Source: Pseudomonas sp. B20(2017)
GTDB lineage: Bacteria > Pseudomonadota > Gammaproteobacteria > Pseudomonadales > Pseudomonadaceae
NCBI RefSeq assembly: GCF_002113125.1
Contig: NZ_NEJP01000001.1
Coordinates: 248,001-312,000, forward strand
Direction of reading: 5' to 3'
Length of the DNA: 64,000 bases
The notes under the pieces are model-generated. The model worked only from the letters and a program-made list of their open reading frames with translations, ran no database searches and was not told where the DNA came from. The translations under genes were made by a program, and so were the position numbers. Positions 62,347 through 64,000 of this stretch are shown here, piece by piece (within the stretch, counting starts at the first letter, position 1; the number at the start of each line of letters is the position of its first letter).

Positions 62347-62640
62347 TCAGACCGGGTCGTTGCGTCGCAGCAACTCTTCCGGCAAGTGCTCGATGTACTC
62401 TTCCTCGGCCGGCGGCATTTGCAGGTGGTAGCCCTGCTTGTCGAGGTTTTCCAGGACCACGGCGATATCTTCGCTGGCCAGCTTGCGCTCGGGAGTCAGT
62501 ACCAGATCGAAGGAATGCTTCGCCTTGCCGAACGCCGCCATCAGAGCTTCCGGCACGCGCTCCAGCGCGTCGCTCTTGAGCACGTACAGGTACATGCCGC
62601 TTTTCTTCGAACTTTGATAAATGGAACAAATACGTTTCAA
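62347..62640 (-). CDS. ycgL: YcgL-family protein
   Basis: A 97-residue YcgL/UPF0745-type protein: [20 protein letters not shown], then [22 protein letters not shown]. Start is TTG 62640 with GGAG 7 bases upstream; TTGA makes a 4-base overlap with the rnd stop, so translation is coupled. Function unknown; the pairing with RNase D suggests an RNA-related role. Confidence 0.85.
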   Translation of the reverse strand: MKRICSIYQSSKKSGMYLYVLKSDALERVPEALMAAFGKAKHSFDLVLTPERKLASEDIAVVLENLDKQGYHLQMPPAEEEYIEHLPEELLRRNDPV

Positions 62641-63770
62641 GGCTGTTCTCCGGCGGTGGCCAGGCTGTCGAGCAGCTTCTGGCCCATCAACTCGCGGCGC
62701 CAGCCACGCAGCGAATCAGGCAATTGGTAAGGGCCCTCGGGGAAGCCGCTTTTGACCAGCGCTTCGAGGGTTTTCTTGCGCAGCATCAGTTCCGGCGCGA
62801 TGCCCAGACGCTCAGCTTCGGCCTGACCGAGCGCCCGCAGCTGTTTGATCAGTGCGGCGGCTTCGATCGGCAATGGCTCCGGCACAGCTGGCGGCCATTG
62901 ATCAGGCCCCACACTGCCAGAGCGCTTGATCAGATCAAGCAGAAACTCGCCGTCCTGACGCACGGTACGCGGGTGCATGTCTTCGATCTTGCCCAGCGCG
63001 CTGAGGTTGTCCGGTTGGGTCCGGGCCAGCGGCCACAGCGAGTGTTCACGCACGATGCGATTGCGCGGCAGATCGCGGGCACGGGCCTCGCGTTCACGCC
63101 AGGCGCAGAGTTCGCGCAGTACGGCGAGTTGGGCGCGGGAAAGTTTCCACGCCAGTTTGGCCTCGCGGTACACCTCGTACGGATCGGTCTCGCGGCGCAG
63201 GTTGGCGACCAGCTCGGCGCCGTCCTCCAGCACCCAGGCGAATTTGTCGTCAGACAGTTTGGGTCGCAGCTCGACAAAAACCTCCGCCAGATGCACCGCG
63301 TCTTCGGCGGCATAGCTGATTTGCGTGTCGGACAACGGACGCTGCAACCAGTCGGATCGGGTTTCGCCCTTCGGCAGTTCGATGCCGAGCACTTCCTGCA
63401 CCAGACGCGAATAGCCCATCGAGAACCCGAGGTTCAGGTAGGCAGCGGCCAGTTGGGTGTCGAACAGCGGTGCCGGCAGGCTGCCGGTCAGGCGCAGCAG
63501 GACTTCGAGGTCTTCGCTGCAGGCGTGCAGGACTTTGAGCACCGCCGGGTTTTCCAGCAACGCGGCCAAGGGTTGCCAGGCGTTGATGGTCAGCGGGTCG
63601 ATCAGGTAGGCGCGTTTGCCGTCGCCGACCTGCAACAGGCCGGCAATCGGGTAGAAGGTGTCGACCCGCATGAATTCGGTGTCGAGGGCAACGAACGGCA
63701 GCTGCTGCCACTCGGCGCAAAACTGCGCGAGGCTATCGTTGTCGCGAATCCAGTGAATATCGATGGCCAC
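62637..63770 (-). CDS. rnd: Ribonuclease D
   Basis: A 377-residue 3'-5' exoribonuclease of the DEDD family: [10 protein letters not shown] holds the first Asp and Glu, [11 protein letters not shown] a second Asp, and [13 protein letters not shown] the final Tyr/Asp pair. Two HRDC domains follow. Matures tRNA and other stable RNA ends. The start is GTG 63770 with GGAG 6 bases upstream. Confidence 0.9.
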   Translation of the reverse strand: MAIDIHWIRDNDSLAQFCAEWQQLPFVALDTEFMRVDTFYPIAGLLQVGDGKRAYLIDPLTINAWQPLAALLENPAVLKVLHACSEDLEVLLRLTGSLPAPLFDTQLAAAYLNLGFSMGYSRLVQEVLGIELPKGETRSDWLQRPLSDTQISYAAEDAVHLAEVFVELRPKLSDDKFAWVLEDGAELVANLRRETDPYEVYREAKLAWKLSRAQLAVLRELCAWREREARARDLPRNRIVREHSLWPLARTQPDNLSALGKIEDMHPRTVRQDGEFLLDLIKRSGSVGPDQWPPAVPEPLPIEAAALIKQLRALGQAEAERLGIAPELMLRKKTLEALVKSGFPEGPYQLPDSLRGWRRELMGQKLLDSLATAGEQP

Positions 63771-63900
63771 ACGGCTCTCCCTTCAAGAATGGCGCGCAGT
63801 ATATATCGCCACCGGCGCTTTCCGCGCCTCTACAGGGCAAGAGCTTGATGAAATCTCCTGCCTGAAGGAAAGAATAGTCTTACAGAGTGAGTCTGCCGGC

Positions 63901-64000
63901 TCAGTCCTTGGCCAACACCCCGTCGATCACCGCACCCCGGCAGCCGGCAAACATGTCCAGATCCGGCTGGTAGACCTTGCTCTGCACTTCCAGCAGACCG
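63901..64000 (-). CDS. 3' end of an unidentified gene (partial)
   Basis: The last 32 codons of a minus-strand gene that runs off the right edge: GLLEVQSKVYQPDLDMF, then AGCRGAVIDGVLAKD and TGA. GC-rich third positions support coding. Not identified. Confidence 0.5.
   Translation of the reverse strand, partial: GLLEVQSKVYQPDLDMFAGCRGAVIDGVLAKD

Noticed and set aside
1..64000. CRISPR arrays, tRNA/rRNA genes, integrases or prophage
   Set aside because: No regularly spaced direct repeats, no cloverleaf-like or rRNA sequence and no recombinase-type protein were seen in either strand.

Overview
The window looks like chromosome of a fluorescent-group Pseudomonas. GC content and GC-rich third codon positions are high. 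About a dozen REP/REPIN elements of the GTGGGAGCGRGC type sit between genes. Gene content is typical of the genus: hrpA, aceK, rnd-ycgL-hydroxyacid dehydrogenase-nitroreductase-ycgN, aqpZ, cysK, lpxO, pxpABC, and a small protein I recognise as the PA1414 family. I saw no rRNA, tRNA, CRISPR array, insertion sequence, integrase or phage block. About 67 protein genes and one candidate leader peptide are annotated. Both ends cut through a gene.

Layout. 0-6.1 kb: MBL-fold hydrolase, ACP-like protein, PA1414-like protein, a PtrR-like LysR divergent from an MFS exporter, a DMT exporter behind a possible peptide-terminator leader, DUF2177 and CvfB. 6.4-14.7 kb: TorF-type outer-membrane protein, DUF6279 lipoprotein, DUF899 protein, a papain-like cysteine peptidase with an unknown partner, a DEAD-box helicase and an MscS-type channel. 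14.8-21.1 kb: isochorismatase-type hydrolase with divergent LysR, DMT exporter, azoreductase, then a run of LysR, alpha/beta hydrolase and periplasmic cyclophilin. 21.2-29.1 kb: ABC exporter, aquaporin, GNAT-fold protein, porin, an ECF sigma factor overlapping a zinc-finger anti-sigma gene, and a FabH-like ketoacyl synthase. 29.4-35.2 kb: hrpA and aceK.

35.6-46.1 kb: chemoreceptor, two convergent DMT exporters, a two-gene lower-GC insert (GNAT-like protein plus a 59-residue protein), lpxO, cysK, DUF748 and a MoxR-VWA pair. 46.2-51 kb: the 5-oxoprolinase genes pxpA-B-C with an MFS transporter and a divergent LysR, a coherent 5-oxoproline uptake and cleavage unit. 51-58.5 kb: a three-gene operon (membrane protein, class II glutamine amidotransferase, DUF2937), oligopeptidase B, a cyclic-nucleotide-binding protein, a spermidine-synthase-like protein, YajD and a SpoU-type RNA methyltransferase. 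58.6-64 kb: a peptidase-like protein that has lost its zinc site, YcgN, nitroreductase, hydroxyacid dehydrogenase, YcgL and RNase D.

Most of this is ordinary core genome. Items most worth following up: the 12-codon reading frame plus terminator ahead of the DMT exporter (4.6 kb); the cysteine peptidase/partner cassette with an upstream inverted repeat (10.4-11.8 kb); the GNAT-like/small-protein insert (39.6-40.4 kb); the ACP-like protein with Lys at the phosphopantetheine site; the PA1414-like locus; and two TetR-type palindromes with no TetR gene nearby. All functions are read from sequence by eye; no database search was run.
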